Positions 51,202-63,681 of a DNA stretch of 64,000 bases are shown piece after piece. The notes under the pieces are model-generated. The model did not search any database. It was given only the letters and a program-made list of their open reading frames with translations, and was not told the DNA's origin. The stretch's first letter is position 1; every line of letters starts with the position of its first letter. The stretch covers positions 426,382-490,381 of the forward strand of contig CAADRB010000042.1 of assembly GCA_900708905.1 (NCBI GenBank), given 5' to 3'. This DNA comes from Hymenolepis diminuta (taxonomy: Eukaryota; Platyhelminthes; Cestoda; Cyclophyllidea; Hymenolepididae). The position numbers and the translations under genes are program-made.

Positions 51202-51479
51202 TTAGGAATTATGTTGCTGCCATACACGTAGAGAATAGAATTCCACAACAATTTCGTCAGTGGAATCCTTTGGAAGCTCAAAGTGCCAAGTCCCATCACG
51301 TTTTCCCCCCTCTTCGTAACTGATATTTGTCACTAATGTACCCAGTAATGCTTAGTAGAGGATAATAACCACACAAAAAAGGACAAGGTAATTAGCCAAG
51401 TGGTAACATTTAATGAAAGTATCAATCTCATGGACATAAGAGACACTAATATTAGCAAGGTAAGTATTTAATCTTCACC
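51202..51479 (-). other. Coding-like segment downstream of ABCF3: possible alternative C-terminus or separate terminal exon
   Basis: A segment at 51202-51350 (minus) follows an acceptor-like CTCTACTAAG and stays open to TAA at 51202-51204. Its composition is protein-like (KRDGTWHFELPKDSTDEIV) and clearly GC-richer than its flanks. It can be joined to ABCF3. The ABCF3 stop TGA lies inside a possible donor (CG|GTGAAG, intron 51446-51478, 33 bp). A small exon 51408-51445 and an intron 51351-51407 (57 bp, weak donor GTTACC) then bring the reading into frame, adding about 60 residues. Otherwise it is the last exon of an unseen gene. I do not recognise the sequence. Confidence 0.4.
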
Positions 51480-54400
51480 GAATCGTGACGTCAGTATCCA
51501 ATTGACTCTTCACAGCCTTCTTGTACTCATCCAATCCGTCCGAAAGAGCGAACACTCGACTGGCTCTCGTACCAACAGGAGAAACAACATTCTTATCGTC
51601 ATTCGAGTAGCGAGTACACACCCAGCACTCTGTGCACACCGAAGAAATGAAACGCTCGTCGTGAGAGACTAGAACTACTCCCCCATTGAAAGACTTTAGT
51701 GACTCTCCCAAGGCGGCGATTGTTTCAATATCCAAGTGGTTAGTAGGTTCATCAAGCACCAGAAGATTCGGTCTAAAACATTAAAAAACACGTCATCTTG
51801 AACACTCTTGTCTATGAGGATTATTAGTGTCATTTACTTACTTAGACATGCCGAGGGCAGCAAAAGCGACTCGAGACTTCTGACCTCCAGAAAGACTTCC
51901 GATTGGTTGTTGAGCTAACAGAGCACCAATTTCGAAATTGGCAAGCTGGCTACGATAGCACTGTTCTGTCTCATTGGGGAACTTTTTCATCAAGAATTCG
52001 AGACTGGAAACATTGAGATCCAGTTGATCGATGCGGTGCTGCGAGAAGTAGGCTATGCGAAGTTGTCGGTGAGGATGGCGAAGACCCTTTGTCGGAGTCA
52101 GTTCACCCAGAAGTAGACGAAGAAGTGTACTCTTACCAGCCCCATTTTCTCCAACCTAAGGAAAGCGTGATATTGTTAGCTTAGGAAACAAATTTAACTG
52201 GATTTATTCGGTGAGATGACTCACAATACATATTCGGGAGTTGTAGGCAACGCTTAGATCGACATTTTCTAGCAATGGAACATCAGGTGTGTAATGGAAG
52301 CTGACTGCGTCAAGCTGAACGAGGGGTTGATGAGTGAGCTTTTCGCACTGGGGCAACTTGAAAACCACTTTGACAGGTTTTTCAGGAGGCTTAAGCTTAA
52401 GCATACGGTCCAACATCTTTAATCGGCTCTGTACCAGCGGGGCGCGGTTTACGTTGAATCGAAAAGTGTCAATAAATTTCTGAAAAAGAAATATAAAACG
52501 TGATCAATTTAATTTACGTTCACTAATCACTTGAAGTATATAGAGGTAAGTATAGCAAAAAATCAGAACTGGTTTGTAAATCTCGTGCACATGAAGTACG
52601 ATTACTAAAACCTATACATAGATCAACATTCAGTTTGATTTATCTCCAACGAAATTAGAACCAAGATCCAATCGAACTTTAATGCCTTTAACCTAAAACG
52701 GTTTTAAGGACAAATAAAAACCTAAATTCAAAGAAAATTCTGACTTTTCTCGAAATCTTCAACCTTGCTCTTCCTGCAGTGCATATATAGACCGTGGCGC
52801 TAAATATTATCAGTTAAAGAAACAGCCGAATACACTATTTAGTACTTGCTAAAACGAGGGCGACAGGATGAGATTTTCCTAAGAATTACCACTTCCTTTA
52901 AATATGTCAGAAGTAAAGGGTTAAATTATCAAGTTCAGTATGAATATCAACTTATCCGTTTGATTATATAAATGGTCATAAGACATCATATGTTAAAAAA
53001 TTTATAAAAATAATGAACCAAACATCTCTCAATTCATTTAAATCTGACCTCTGATTTGACAGACATGGGCGCTGACTGCTACTCCACCAATGAACAATTC
53101 CTTCAAATCCACTTATTTTCATCAGTTTAGCGTTATCAACATAGGTCATCATTCAACTTCGGCTCTTCAAACAACTCCCAACTAAGCCAATAATTGTCTT
53201 CAAAATAACCTGAATATGAGCCCGTTCGGCCATCTGGGCATTATACTCTCTTTCTTCATTGATAAGACGCTCGTCTCTGGCTTTGATGAAGTCGTCATAA
53301 TCTCCTTTATATGCATCCAGCCGCTGAGAGGTCAGATGAATGATATCTGTAGCCACAGCATTAAGGAAAGCTTGGTCGTGAGAGACTACAATCATTATTC
53401 CACTCCAGGACTAAAGGAGACGAAGAAACACGGATGTTATGAGCGAGAATGAAAAATGAGTGAATGCAGTAAAAACTAAACGTACTTGAATGTAGCTCTC
53501 TAACCAAACGATAGCTCGCATATCCAGCATGTTGGTAGGTTCATCGAGAAGTAGCAGATCAGGTTTCGCGAACAGAGCTCGAGCTAGGGCCAAACGCATT
53601 CTCCAGCCACCGGAAAATTCCTTAGTTGGTTTGGTCTACAACGATGAAAATGGAAAGAAACCAATTCATTAGTCATCGATGGTATTAACTTGGACGACGA
53701 CTACGTTAGTATTAATGTTTCGGTACATTTTTCAATTTCTCAATAACCGCTAAAATCTGAGGTTCTAGAAGTTTCCAGCAAGTGCTAAGTGGCTGTTTAT
53801 CTTATATTTGAATAGTGCTGACATAGTCAGATATGAAGAGGCCGATCAGTATTTTTAAACCATAGTTGATAAGGATGAAACCCGGGAAGGGATGCGATAT
53901 TCAGCAACGTATCTGAGAGCACTACTCTCCTCAACCTTTACGTGGGGTAATTTTCTCACACCAGATTTACTTCTCTTGAAATACTATCCCGAAGCGACCC
54001 GGGTTAGGACGAAGGATCCACTTGAGAGTTACGAGTTTTAAGCGCCCGCCAGCGTTCTACATGAAAAGTTTTCCCAAATATCCACGTGTTTATCTCTTCC
54101 CACGATGCCCTATAATGCTTCCATCTGTTTATGTTCATGCAGCCTTTCTCACTAGAATTTGATCACTGCTTCTTTCGCTTCATAACCACAACCTACAGCA
54201 CCTGCAGACCATTTCATCGCTCTTACAAGACTTCCGTCAATAAACCTGCTTGTCAGAACCGTCTTTCCTCTAACCTATCGGCGACATTAACAATGATTTG
54301 ACATAATGTGCTGATAGATGAAAAGAGTTATGCATGTTACTTTACATCAAATTAGGTAGATAACATTATAGCTGGCAGCAAATAGTTGCTCTATGGATAT

Positions 54401-57143
54401 CTATACAGATAAATACGGTGATTTCCCAAGTTAATATACTTACTAACCAGCTCTGACCACTGTAGACGTGGATTATGGCGCAAAACCACCAAACCTCGTT
54501 CTCTCCTACTGTTCCACAGGTTCAGACATTTACTTCATGAGGACTGTTGTTAAAAAACCTTTGTTTGTCTCATCTATCTGCTCATGGCTTATCCATGGTG
54601 AAAATGCCGATCATTCAATCCGCCGGCAAGAAAGATCTGATTTTCGTGGACAAATATCATGAAAATTGGACAATATATAGCATTATACTGAGAAAGTGGA
54701 CGACTCAACGCTTCCGCAATTCGAATAAGTAAAACTCTTGACGCCCTGCCTTCATTATTCCTCGACCATCTTTTTATCTCCTGTTGTTCTATTTATGCAA
54801 TTTCGATTGTTCAGATGCTATCCTGTACTTAAAGTTTGCCAAGCATAATAGTAATGATGATTGAAAATTGACTTTCTTTGGTTTCGCCATGCACAATAAA
54901 ATGCATCTATCTCTTAACTGTATTCGAACTGCTTTACCATATTCATACAATGTAATATCACACTAAATCAGAGGCAGATTGGTGACCTACCTGCATGTCG
55001 GATTCAAACCCAAGACCATGAAGAATTGCAGCAGCTCTTGCGGGAGCGCTATCAGCGTCAATGGAGACCAGTTGATCGAAGACTTCCGCCAAACGGAAAG
55101 AGGCAGCATCACTATCAACATCATTGCCTCTCTTCAACTTTTCCAACTCAGCCAAGAGGCTGGCACGTTTAGTGTCAGCTTGGAGAACACTTTCAATGGC
55201 CGGTGTATTATCACCAACGACCTCCTGTTCTACGTGGAGAACTGTGAGGCCTTGGGGTAACCGCAGGTCACCACTACAAAACGATAAATAGGGCTAAGTA
55301 AGCAAATGAGTACTGAATTTGTGTAAGAGGATTCATTTAGGAGCCAAAAATATGACTACAATGGGAGACAACCGGGGGTTTAAGGCCAGACTGAGAGTAA
55401 ATTGGAACGGTTTTCGTTAATACGATGAACGATGTATCACCAATTATGGATCCTTTATGTAAAGACCGGAAATAACGAGGCCAATGACTGAAAGATTGGT
55501 AATAAAGAAGGTATAATGCCAGATGATAAAAATTCAAAAAAAAAATTTTATTACCTAGGATTTCAAATTTGAGCTAACAGATTACCGTAACCCTTAACAG
55601 CAAAAGGTGAGATTTCAACATACTTTGACTGAACACCAGTTATCAATAAAAAAATGAAGTAGCTTACCTTACCACAGCAATACTAACAGCATCAAATGAC
55701 ATCGTTCCACTGAATGAAACTCATAAGATTTTTATGAAATTCTCCCCAAAAAAATGCAAAATCGAGCGGCTACGAAACATCTGAGATATTGAAGATTTCT
55801 TAGAGCTGCCATGTTTCAACAAGGACAGCTACAAGGTTAAGATTAAGGAATAAAACACCAGACACAGAACCTACCAGACACAGTAGGTCCCATTAGAACC
55901 TACCAATCTCGGCTGAAAATCGCCGACCTAAATTTAAGTGTCAAAGTTCAGGCTTATAGAAAAACCAAGAAGGTATCCCACTATTGTAGAAAATATAACT
56001 TTTTTATGATTAGTGTGTATCTTCTTAAAATAAAACTACCAAATTCAATTTCGATTGAATTGTAAACGTCAGAACCGCTTGTAAAAGGACTGGAAAAGAC
56101 ATTCCAAAAGTTAATAAGAACACACTCAATAGCCCATTTTTGAAATGTTGAATAATGCAGTTAACTTGCCATTCGTGAATAGCAGTAGGGCATCTTTCAT
56201 ATTCTTTATATACAAATGCTAATTGACGAACTGATGCAATTAAAAAAAGATAGGTTATCAAAGATAGATGGCAAAAGGCACCCAATTTAAAAGCCTAAAT
56301 ATCATCACAGCTTACTTAGCCAGGGCTCGAAGTAGAGTGGTTTTACCGTATCCATTGCGCCCAACGAGACCATATCGATGTCCTAAAGCTAGTTTCAAGC
56401 TGGCATTTTGGAGAAGAATTCGACTCCCAAAGGAGATATCAAAGTTATCTATGCGCAAATCCGTCAATTTTTTGGCAGATCCATCGGTGGATAACTTTTC
56501 CCTTCTGTCTAATTGCTGACTAACACTGGCAGTTTCCACCTCATAAGGGTTGGTTCTAAATTTAACAGTCAAAAAAGTAAGGTTTATAATACTTTGAAGA
56601 TTCAGCACTATGCAGCTTTTTAGCCGCCTTCTCAAGAGCTCTGGCCTCAGCTTTCCGCAGCTTTTTGGAGTCTACTGACTAAATAAGGGAAGAAATATAA
56701 TTGAGAACAAGAAACAAACGCTAGGAATCTCTTTTTTCACCATCCAAATACTTGAAGTGTTCATTACACGGTCATTGAACGTATTAACAAGAGATGCCAT
56801 ATGAACTGGTTCGTCTAATCGTTCATTCGTATTTACAGACCCATCTCTAGTATTTAATGGTAAAGTGGGAATCACAATTCTTACGGTTTAAGAGTATTAT
56901 ATACATCTTTACAACATTTCCTTACATCTGCAGACTTGTTGGCATCTTCGAGAAAGCTACCAATGGCTTCATACACTTCATCGACTGATTCAAAGTGATC
57001 CCCATTCTCCGTTATTATACCTATACAAAATGAATAACCGTAACAATCTTATCTTTACCCTCTAGGTACGAATCAATATCGGGATCAAGTCCGGGGTACT
57101 CAGACCTTATTAGCTGTACAGCATCAGTGAACCTCGACTGCAT
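51475..57143 (-). CDS. ABCF3: ATP-binding cassette protein ABCF3 (GCN20-like), 11 exons
   Basis: ABCF proteins have two ABC ATPase domains and no membrane segments; they act at ribosomes and in translation control. Exons: 57059-57143, 56885-57020, 56720-56846, 56593-56678, 56316-56555, 54991-55273, 53486-53635, 53210-53410, 52225-52479, 51842-52155 and 51475-51772. The first four introns are tiny (38, 38, 41, 37 bp), three are long (1042, 1355, 730 bp) and the rest are 69-75 bp. The product is about 724 residues, against 709 in human. The N-terminus has the ABCF3-type [12 protein letters not shown] and [12 protein letters not shown] blocks, then a Lys/Ala-rich helix. NBD1 has GRNGYGKTT (210-217), FSGGW (326-330) and [15 protein letters not shown]2 has GENGAGKST (523-531), LSGGQ and [11 protein letters not shown]. 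The start is the Met that matches the usual N-terminus; a longer in-frame Met at 57212 is less likely. Both ATP sites look intact. Confidence 0.95.
52480..53209 (-). other. ABCF3 intron 9 (730 bp)
   Basis: GT-AG intron between HIQ and KFIDTFRFN in the inter-domain linker. It is AT-rich and I see no nested gene in it. Confidence 0.8.
53636..54990 (-). other. ABCF3 intron 7 (1,355 bp) with a GC-richer repeat-like patch
   Basis: GT-AG intron just before the NBD1 signature (MQ | [11 protein letters not shown]). A patch at about 53870-54060 is GC-richer than the rest of the intron and may be an inserted repeat; on the minus strand it includes a weak tRNA-like stretch. No exon is recognised. Confidence 0.7.
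55274..56315 (-). other. ABCF3 intron 6 (1,042 bp)
   Basis: GT-AG intron splitting the codon for Asn about seven residues after NBD1 Walker A. It is AT-rich without recognisable features. Confidence 0.8.
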
Positions 57144-59549
57144 ATTTATGGACGGCGGGGCTGTAAAATACAAACACACAGGCTGGATAAGGCTAGCAAC
57201 CACGCCGACCAATAGGAGAGCTGTGTCTTTTTAAGCACCCAATCAACCGCTATCAGCAAATATACAAACTAGCGGCAATGAAGCACACCGACGAAAGACT
57301 GTATATGGGACTAGCCTCCGGCTACAGACCGTTTTGTAATGTGTACTAATGGCCATCTCTGTGTCCTCCTTCTCCGCTTACTCTCCCTATTTCTCAACCT
57401 AGCAGCGGATGCTGGTACCTTAAATCGACCTTTTATGTAACTGCAATAATGTCTTATATCTACACTCGGACAGTCTGGTACGGCCAAATAGAGAATTTTC
57501 AGAAAAATCTGACTTTCCAAAAACATGTTACTGGGGCATTAGATGCTAATGTAAAATTTATAAAGATAATTAATGTTATTTTTATTTTTCAGGGTTCTAT
57601 TTAGTTATTTTCTGTACAGTGAAATGGATGTATATTGGAACGGAACGTTAAGATCAGTTTAATAAATTGACTATTTATAACTTTTAGTAATAAGAAAGAG
57701 CCCTCTTGAGTTTTTCTTGGACTAATTTTAAAGTTTATTAGTATTAGTTTGCATATAGCTTTTAACATTATATTTATTACCTAATAATATCATAAACTAA
57801 AATGGATGCCTGGCCTCTGATTTACTCAAAATTTCCAACAGATTTAGTATACATTAATTTTTTAGTGAATTTTAACAGAATATCTGTACAAATATCTCAA
57901 GACAATATAATCATTGCGCTTTCATGGGATGAGAAATTTACATACCGAGAGGTCTTCCAGAAACCTATTCTCATGACCAATATACAAATGCATTCTGGTC
58001 ACAATATCCAGACATTTCATCTAGATGATCTAGGCAAAACCCTTATGAATACAGAAAATGGGTTGATCTTTAAACAATAATTAAATGGGGAAAACCTTTA
58101 TTCCATTAATAGTCTCTCGAATTATTCAATTGTATCGAAGCATGTGCATTTATCCATTCTCACTCACCTCTATTCATCTGGAATACCTTATAATAGCCTA
58201 ATTCATGTAGTCAGAAACTAGACTTGCCAAATTATATAAATACGTTCCAAACCATAATTATACAGATTATTTAAAGTTTTGGCAAGGACTTTTTGACCAT
58301 ATAGTAATGATAATTTAACAAGTTAATTAACAAGTTTTCCTGTGCTTATTTTCTGTAGTTTGAATGGATGAATCTGAATATCTTGTCGCAATATACAGAT
58401 ACGTTTTTAAACGTCAGCAAATCAGTATATCAGTGATGACTACACAAGAATCAGTTGTAAAAATTGGGGACGAGTATGAATGATTTACGTAAGTGTTTTA
58501 GTGGACGATGATGTTAATTACTAATAGTAGGTTAACGAAAATGAATAACTGAAGCACATGTTAAGGTTACTAGGAGCATATCTGCATCCCCATTGGTGTT
58601 GATTATCGACTCGGCTGGTTGAAAATAATTAGCGCCTGCTGCGATCAAAATTACTTAAATTGTGCTTTAGGAAACAGCTACGTGCATAATATAATATTTT
58701 AATATTATTAAGACAATAAAAAATTCATTGGCAATTTTTAGTTTTCCTTGTTTCAATGACTGTTAAGATATTGTATTTAAAGTAATGGCAATTGAAACCG
58801 TAACGTCATTTTGACATTTAAAATATTTATTTCAGTAAGTATTTTTTCGAACTTCTCTAATGAGACGTCCTTTACCTAAGTTACTAAAGAAAAACCATTA
58901 ATTGACAGGAAAATTTAAGGCACAGTGTAGTGTTTTTAAATAAATGAGTCTCAAATTCGTTTGTCTACGCTGCAAAATTTCCCATTATTTAATCTGGAAA
59001 ACCAACGAAGACGGATTACGGGGAGTGCAACTTATTTGAAATCATTTTATGTTCAAGATATTTAATATCTGATTTGGATATATCCGACCACTGTAATATG
59101 TATTTGTCTATACAAAACCAAAATAAAGCATTCTATTTTCCCATTTTGGTTGCTGAATAGGACTTGCTGAATTCAATTACTTGATTTATATTTGATTCGT
59201 TAAGGCTGAGTGAAAAGATACAGATATTACAACTCAGTGTAATTGATATTGAGGGCGTTAGAATATTTGACTCGTACCCTTTACTGATATTACCGTGTAC
59301 TCTAATAATAGAAATGTTATACTATTGTACATTTGTATAACACTTCCAATCCAATATAAGAAAGAGTTTCTCAATGCTAATCTTGGGTCAGGAATAGCAT
59401 CATTGAGTACTCTTAGTGAGAACCCACGACTCTTGACTTCGTAGGCGACCATGTTTACCGCCGAGCCGCCAGCATTTACTCAAAGAATTTAGCATTTAAA
59501 TAATCCGGCAATAAAATGTTCTGCATCGATTTATCTCCAAAATTGACTT
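57144..59549. other. Upstream flank of ABCF3 and intergenic sequence
   Basis: About 57160-57440 is GC-richer and includes AACCTAGCAGCGGATGCTGG, similar to part of the 23.5-23.9 kb island, so a repeat fragment may lie in the ABCF3 upstream region. A 92-codon frame at 57802-58080 (plus) has an ATG but no known motifs and a length common by chance here. No promoter motif could be picked out. Confidence 0.45.
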
Positions 59550-59885
59550 CTAGATAGTGGTTCTGTTATAATCTGCCTTTCTCCCGTATAGGATACCGTA
59601 ACCGACTCTTAGATCCCCTAACACATTGTACTAGTTACAAATACAACCCGACCATACCACAATACAGAACGACCCAAACCACTATACCGAAATAAAACGC
59701 ACGATTGTGCATCTCTAGGTTGATTTATCTTATGCGCCATTTACAACCGTAATGTAAATAAATTCGTTCGAATAAAAGGGAATTAAAAGAAAGAAGGAAA
59801 TAAAAGTGGAAAATAGAAAATCTTACATATAAGAATTATTTTGGGAATAGTATTATTTTCTTACACGTATCAAATTCATTGTTAT
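59550..59885 (-). repeat. Dispersed repeat, copy B (inverted partner of 6.40-6.73 kb)
   Basis: This is the reverse-complement partner of the copy at 6400-6735. The best-conserved block is about 59730-59790 (AATGTAAATAAATTCGTTCG, then AATAAAAGGGAATTAAAAG). A second block, at about 59620-59700, holds the CCCGACCATACCACAATACAG and GACCCAAACCACTAT segments. The copies lie 53 kb apart in opposite orientation. No coding capacity is visible. Confidence 0.75.
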
Positions 59886-61540
59886 TTTCTAATTTAGAAC
59901 ACCATTTATTGTTTGTTGCAAGCCATTAACCAGGTTGTTCCCTAGGAAGATTCATACCAAAAGTAAAGTCCTTTCCAGAATTCAGACCAACCAAGAACAA
60001 TATTGGTGCAAGTGTATAAATGAGAAGCTCAACTACATTTCCATCCTGCTTGTTATGGAAGCAGCCGTTGTGGCCAGATGGCTGCCTCCTCTTACCTTCG
60101 TATAATTTTGTTTCTTGGTTCAGTTTCGACTTTTCTTACTATTATAGATCTATATACCCAATTATTCTGTCCTGCATTCTCTAAAAGTTCCCTTGTGTTA
60201 TAACGTAACCAACTAGAAGTCCTGGTGTTAACCTCGCAGAGCCAACAATCTAGAATACTCGGTAATGTAGCAACTTAACACAGAACCTAATAACCTACGG
60301 CAAATCACAAGACACGTTATTGTCAACACGCGTGCAGTAACGAAACTCACTCTCAATCAGTACCGGCCTAAACAAGTAAGCATAGTTATCAAGTGTCTTT
60401 TACCAGTGGGGAAATAAAGAAAGAAGTTGCATTTTTATTTATAGAAGAAATATTGGGAGAGGGAGGAAATAATTATCATTTCCTCTAACATCTTGAGTTA
60501 ATTTTACCTAGACCAAGCTTTCTGTATTGTGTTTCAATCATAAAATTCGATTCATTTTCAGCTTTCTTAATTTATTAGTATTATTAACCATGCTAGTAAA
60601 CATTATACTAGTCGTGGTAGAGGATGCACGACTTTAAGTGCCTAAATTTTGGGGAGCGTGAGCTTTTTTCTATTTCACTATTTAGCGGAGATTGAATTGT
60701 TCTTTTTTCAATACCTTCGGAAATTTTATTGAGTATAAAGTAGTCCCAGTCCCACCAGTGGAGCTACTTTAAGAGTCTCACCGAATAAGATCTAAAGCCG
60801 GCGCCTCATAAGTCTATTGACCTTCTTAGGGACTCCCAGAATACAACAACCTTTCCTAAAATAAGAGGACAAGGAGTTCGATGGACCTCTGACGCATCTG
60901 ACGATCGCAGAGGAAGGAGGGGAGCCAAAAATATGAGAGTTGAATTACTTGTTTGAATAGCGTGCGCAAGAGCGAAATTGTTATCCAATGCGAAATAGTC
61001 GTTTAATTTGTCTTAAACTAATTTTTTGTCACATTGTCACAATAATCGCAAGCCGAAGTATTGTTTATCCAGCTCGTACTACATACTGATCGATTTGACA
61101 TTGTTGATGGGTTCCATTGTGATAATTAGGTCGAGCAGACCGAGGTATCACATTGCGAGCACTGCAAATTTATCTGCTTACTGAATTCAAAAAATTTAAA
61201 ATGCGTTACCTCCAGGGTCATTTGATGGCGGATTAGTATTGCATTTTATATCTGGATTGGGGACGCTTTTTGACAGTTTGACCACATTTAGTTTCGTAAA
61301 TTTTATAGTAATTAGAAATTGTGCATTAATCTCTGAAAAGTTTTTGCATTTCTACATAAATACATTACACTTTTAATTGAATGACAACAGCTTACTTTGT
61401 AAATGATATTTCCATAATGATAAGCAACTCAAAATACTATGATTACTGATTAATTTAAATAAAAATTTGTCATAATTCACTTTAAAAATCTGCGTTATCT
61501 AAGATAAAAATCAGTCTTGTTTGAAATAACGGGTATCGAG
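59886..61540. other. Upstream flank of the tandem kinase gene
   Basis: No gene is supported. A patch near 60880-60960 (minus frame 60806-60988) shares a short purine-rich segment with about 42975, possibly a repeat fragment. The last 150 bp before the kinase start are very AT-rich. An in-frame TAA at 61505-61507 marks the upstream limit of the kinase reading frame. Confidence 0.45.
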
Positions 61541-63681
61541 ATGGCAAATTCCTCCCAGCTCAAATCCATCAATTTTGAAGATTTCAAATTTGACTTTAGT
61601 GGCGGGGATGTTATTGGGCATTATGCTATAGATCGTCCAGTCTTTGAGTGGAAAAGTAGAAGATTCCTAAAAGTTAAAGTATTCAAAGAAGATAACCGTG
61701 AAAGAGCAGAAAAGGAAATGCGATTTCTGCGAAAACTTCAAGGATGTCCCTACTTTTACGCAATTTTTGGTCACATACGTGGCTTTGAGGTAGTCGTTTC
61801 TTTGTGCAAAAGATATTTTCTTCCTTAGTTGGGGAAAGAATGCATTATACATGAGCACTTTAGTGGTTCAACATGGTTGGATATTTTTGAATCAATAAAG
61901 AGTGAGGATATCCAGACTTATGCTTACCAAATGTTTTCTGCTCTGAATGCTTGTCATTCCCTGAATATAATCCACAGCTGTGTAAAATATGTAAACCTGA
62001 CGATTAATGAAGTCAGAAAACAGCTGAAACTGGCCGGTCTGGAATATGCCTTAGAACACAGGGATGGAAATTTATATATGACAAATGATAATGATATTTA
62101 CTTTAAAAGTCCTGAATTGCTTCTCCATTATAAAGTTTGATATCCATGTGTTTATAAATCATTTTTTGTAGAAATATGATTACGCTGTAGATATGTGGGC
62201 AGCTGGCTGCATTCTTGCAGGTTCCATATTTCATACAAAGCGTATTTTCAACGCAAAAGAAGATCATAAACAACTGTTTAAAATCGCAAATATCTTAGGC
62301 GGGAAAGAATTGCTCGATAGCGCCAGAGAATATGAAATTGCAGTTGACAAAGAATTGGAAAGAAACATTCGAAAGTTTAAGGGATTGGGATTCCAGAGTC
62401 TTAAAAGAAAATATTGTGAAATAACAGCAACTGAAGAAGCGATTGATTTGGTGGAAAAATTGCTTGTTTATGACCACAAGAAACGTTTGACGGCAAAAGA
62501 AGCACTGAATCATCCATATTTTTCAAAAATTCACAAAGAAAATCTAGGTGAAATGGAAGGTACAACCAAAGATACTATCGTTGAACAACTTTCTGATCTT
62601 ATAAATAAGCAACTATCAATATCAGAAGAAGATAATTATCCAGAAATAGATATCAGCAGAGAGCTTGGCAGCGGAACATATGGAGTAGTATATTATGCTA
62701 GCGTGGCAAGGTCTAATTATGAATTTGCAGTAAAACACCCTTTTACTATAAGTCAAATAGGTTTCGCTAGAAAAATTAAGATTTTGGATGCACTTAAAGG
62801 GTGTCCAAACGTGAATCGTTTCCTAGGCTCAATTATTTGGGACACTGTAGGTTGTTAATGATGATTCTTACTCTTAATTGCGAATGTAATTTTTGTCTTT
62901 TTTCCTCTCAGTTTTGTTCTTTGCAGAATACCTTCTTTCTTGTCTTTGAGTACGTTAACGAGACTTCGTGGTATGCGATTTATGATAAAATTTCGAGTGA
63001 AGAATTGCGAAATTATCTTCGACAAATGTTCACGGCTCTAGATGGTTGTCACAGTCGAGGAATAATGCATTGCGACATTAAACCAAGTAATTTTCTAATC
63101 GATCACTCCAGGAGAAAACTTTATCTCACAGACTGGGGTCTATCTACTTTTTATGAAGAAAATGCATTTTATAACACTGGAATTGGATCAATACCTTACC
63201 TCAGTCCTGAGCTGCTGCTTAATTATCCGGTTTGTAATTGTTAACCCAATTCATTAATTTAATTTAGAAATACAATTATTCTGTAGATATATGGCCTATG
63301 GGTTGTATAGTAGCAAGTGCGATATTTCGAAAAAAATTTTTGTTCGATGGAACAAGACAAGACTATTTACTAGAGGAGATATTGAAAGTTTTTGGATCCG
63401 AGTGTTTCTTACAATTTTGCCGGGATTATCACATTAACATACACCCTGAACAAGTGGATCGCCGTTACTTAGGTCATCAACGGAAAGACTGGTCAAAGTT
63501 CATCACAGATGAAAATAGAGAAATTGCTACGGCAGAAGCAGTGGATTTGGTGAAAAAGCTTCTTGTTTTTGATCCAAGGCAGCGCTTGACGGCCAAACAA
63601 GCCTTGAAGCACGATTACTTCAAGCTAACTTTGAGAACTACTTCAATTCAAGTTGCTACCCAAAAACTTCAAAACAAATAA
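61541..63681 (+). CDS. Tandem CK2-alpha-like protein: pseudokinase domain followed by kinase domain
   Basis: Exons 61541-61789, 61829-62134, 62172-62846, 62927-63229 and 63268-63681; introns 39, 37, 80 and 38 bp, all GT-AG and in frame, giving about 648 residues. Both halves resemble casein kinase 2 alpha (a DWG in place of DFG, SPELLL, VDxWxxGC, RLTAKxAxxHxYF). Domain 1 (about 12-302): glycine loop lost, Lys46 and alpha-C Glu59 kept, HRD replaced by HSC (Cys134), DWG replaced by GLE (Gly153). It is a predicted pseudokinase. An acidic linker (about 303-345) leads to domain 2 (about 346-630). That domain has an intact GSGTYGVV loop (from 351), Lys373, HCD with Asp460, Lys462, Asn465 and DWG (Asp479). 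Its alpha-C glutamate is replaced by Lys386. Human CK2 alpha is a single domain of 391 residues. No frameshift or stop is seen, so the gene looks functional. The likely role is a regulated or atypical CK2-derived kinase; substrates are unknown. Confidence 0.88.

Noticed and set aside
57802..58080. A 92-codon plus-strand frame upstream of the kinase gene
   Set aside because: It has an ATG but no family, signal peptide or partner exons; frames of this size are frequent by chance in this window.
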